Below are positions 5,307 through 5,540 of a DNA stretch of 5,540 nt, piece after piece. The DNA is from Parcubacteria group bacterium GW2011_GWA2_47_7 (GTDB taxonomy: Bacteria > Patescibacteriota > Minisyncoccia > Phycocordibacterales > UBA6899): assembly GCA_000999395.1 (NCBI GenBank), contig LCOM01000050.1, forward strand, positions 1 to 5,540, given 5' to 3'. Made by a program: the position numbers and the translations under genes. The first letter of the stretch is position 1. Each line of letters begins with the position of its first letter. The notes under the pieces are model-generated. The model was not told where the DNA came from, did no database searches, and saw nothing but the letters and a program-made list of their open reading frames with translations.

Positions 5307-5540
5307 ATGTTGATGTGGAACAACGATACATTCGTAGTGAAACTACGCGGTCTCATCGCGATTTTTTTGCTTGTCGGAATGCTTGCAACTGATGTTGAAT
5401 CCGCCCTCGCCGCCACCTCACTCTTCCCCAAGGAAATAAACTACCAAGCCAAACTCTCCGACGCCACAAACGTCACCGTTCCCGACGGCACGTACAATGT
5501 TGCCTTCCGCCTGTATACCACCCCTGTCTCTGCGACAACC
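5307..5540 (+). CDS. N-terminal part of a secreted surface protein (cut by window end)
   Basis: ATG 5307 follows a strong GGAGGG, and the frame runs 78 codons to the window edge without a stop. Residues 1 to about 35 form a signal peptide: basic KLR at 12-14, hydrophobic core LIAIFLLVGML at 16-26, cleavage near ALA|A (33-36). The mature part begins with a module of the pattern INYQ-x-KL-x-D ... VPDGTYNVAFRLY (44-70). I recall this as the first domain of many large secreted proteins in Parcubacteria and some other bacteria, often followed by long repeat regions or a C-terminal chaperone domain. The rest is outside the window, so no function can be given. From about 5400 onward the coding strand becomes very C-rich (61 C against 21 G in 5401-5540), unlike the genes upstream. 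It is divergent from the cohesin-dockerin gene. Confidence 0.8.
   Translation, partial: MLMWNNDTFVVKLRGLIAIFLLVGMLATDVESALAATSLFPKEINYQAKLSDATNVTVPDGTYNVAFRLYTTPVSATT

Overview
The window reads as part of a surface-protein locus from a bacterium, most likely a member of the Candidate Phyla Radiation (Patescibacteria, Parcubacteria-like). This lineage call is an inference from protein architecture: cohesin domains on proteins with a C-terminal membrane anchor, a secreted protein with the order Ig-like / Ig-like / C-terminal dockerin, and the N-terminal 'INYQ.KL.D....VPDGTYN' module of a large secreted protein. All are, as I recall, common in Parcubacteria-type genomes. The standard code is used: no in-frame TGA occurs in the genes, and all five visible stops are TAA. 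No rRNA, tRNA, CRISPR array, transposase or enzyme was seen.

Layout. Bases 2-4254 carry a tightly packed + strand gene cluster. (1) The 3' end of a gene whose product ends in a transmembrane helix and an Arg-rich cytoplasmic tail. (2) A secreted protein with a Cys-rich region, a Pro/Gly linker, two Ig-like regions and a C-terminal type I dockerin (207-1421). (3) A membrane-anchored cohesin/Ig protein that overlaps the previous gene by one base, TAATG (1421-2491). (4) A larger membrane-anchored cohesin/multi-Ig protein (2509-4254). After a 35-base gap comes a convergent gene (4290-4964, - strand) for a small secreted protein carrying both a cohesin and a dockerin. A 342-base AT-rich stretch with a possible promoter separates it from the divergent start of a sixth gene (5307 to the window end, + strand), also secreted and cut off by the window edge.

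How the genes may work together. Cohesins bind dockerins. Here two cohesins are tethered to the membrane (genes 3 and 4), one dockerin is on a secreted multi-domain protein (gene 2), and one small protein has both modules (gene 5) and so could act as an adaptor or chain-forming link. This looks like a self-contained, non-enzymatic cell-surface assembly built on the cohesin/dockerin principle, not a cellulosome, since no catalytic or carbohydrate-binding domain is visible. Whether these particular cohesins bind these particular dockerins is inference; the sequence shows only that the modules are present and, for the dockerins, that the calcium-loop residues are intact.
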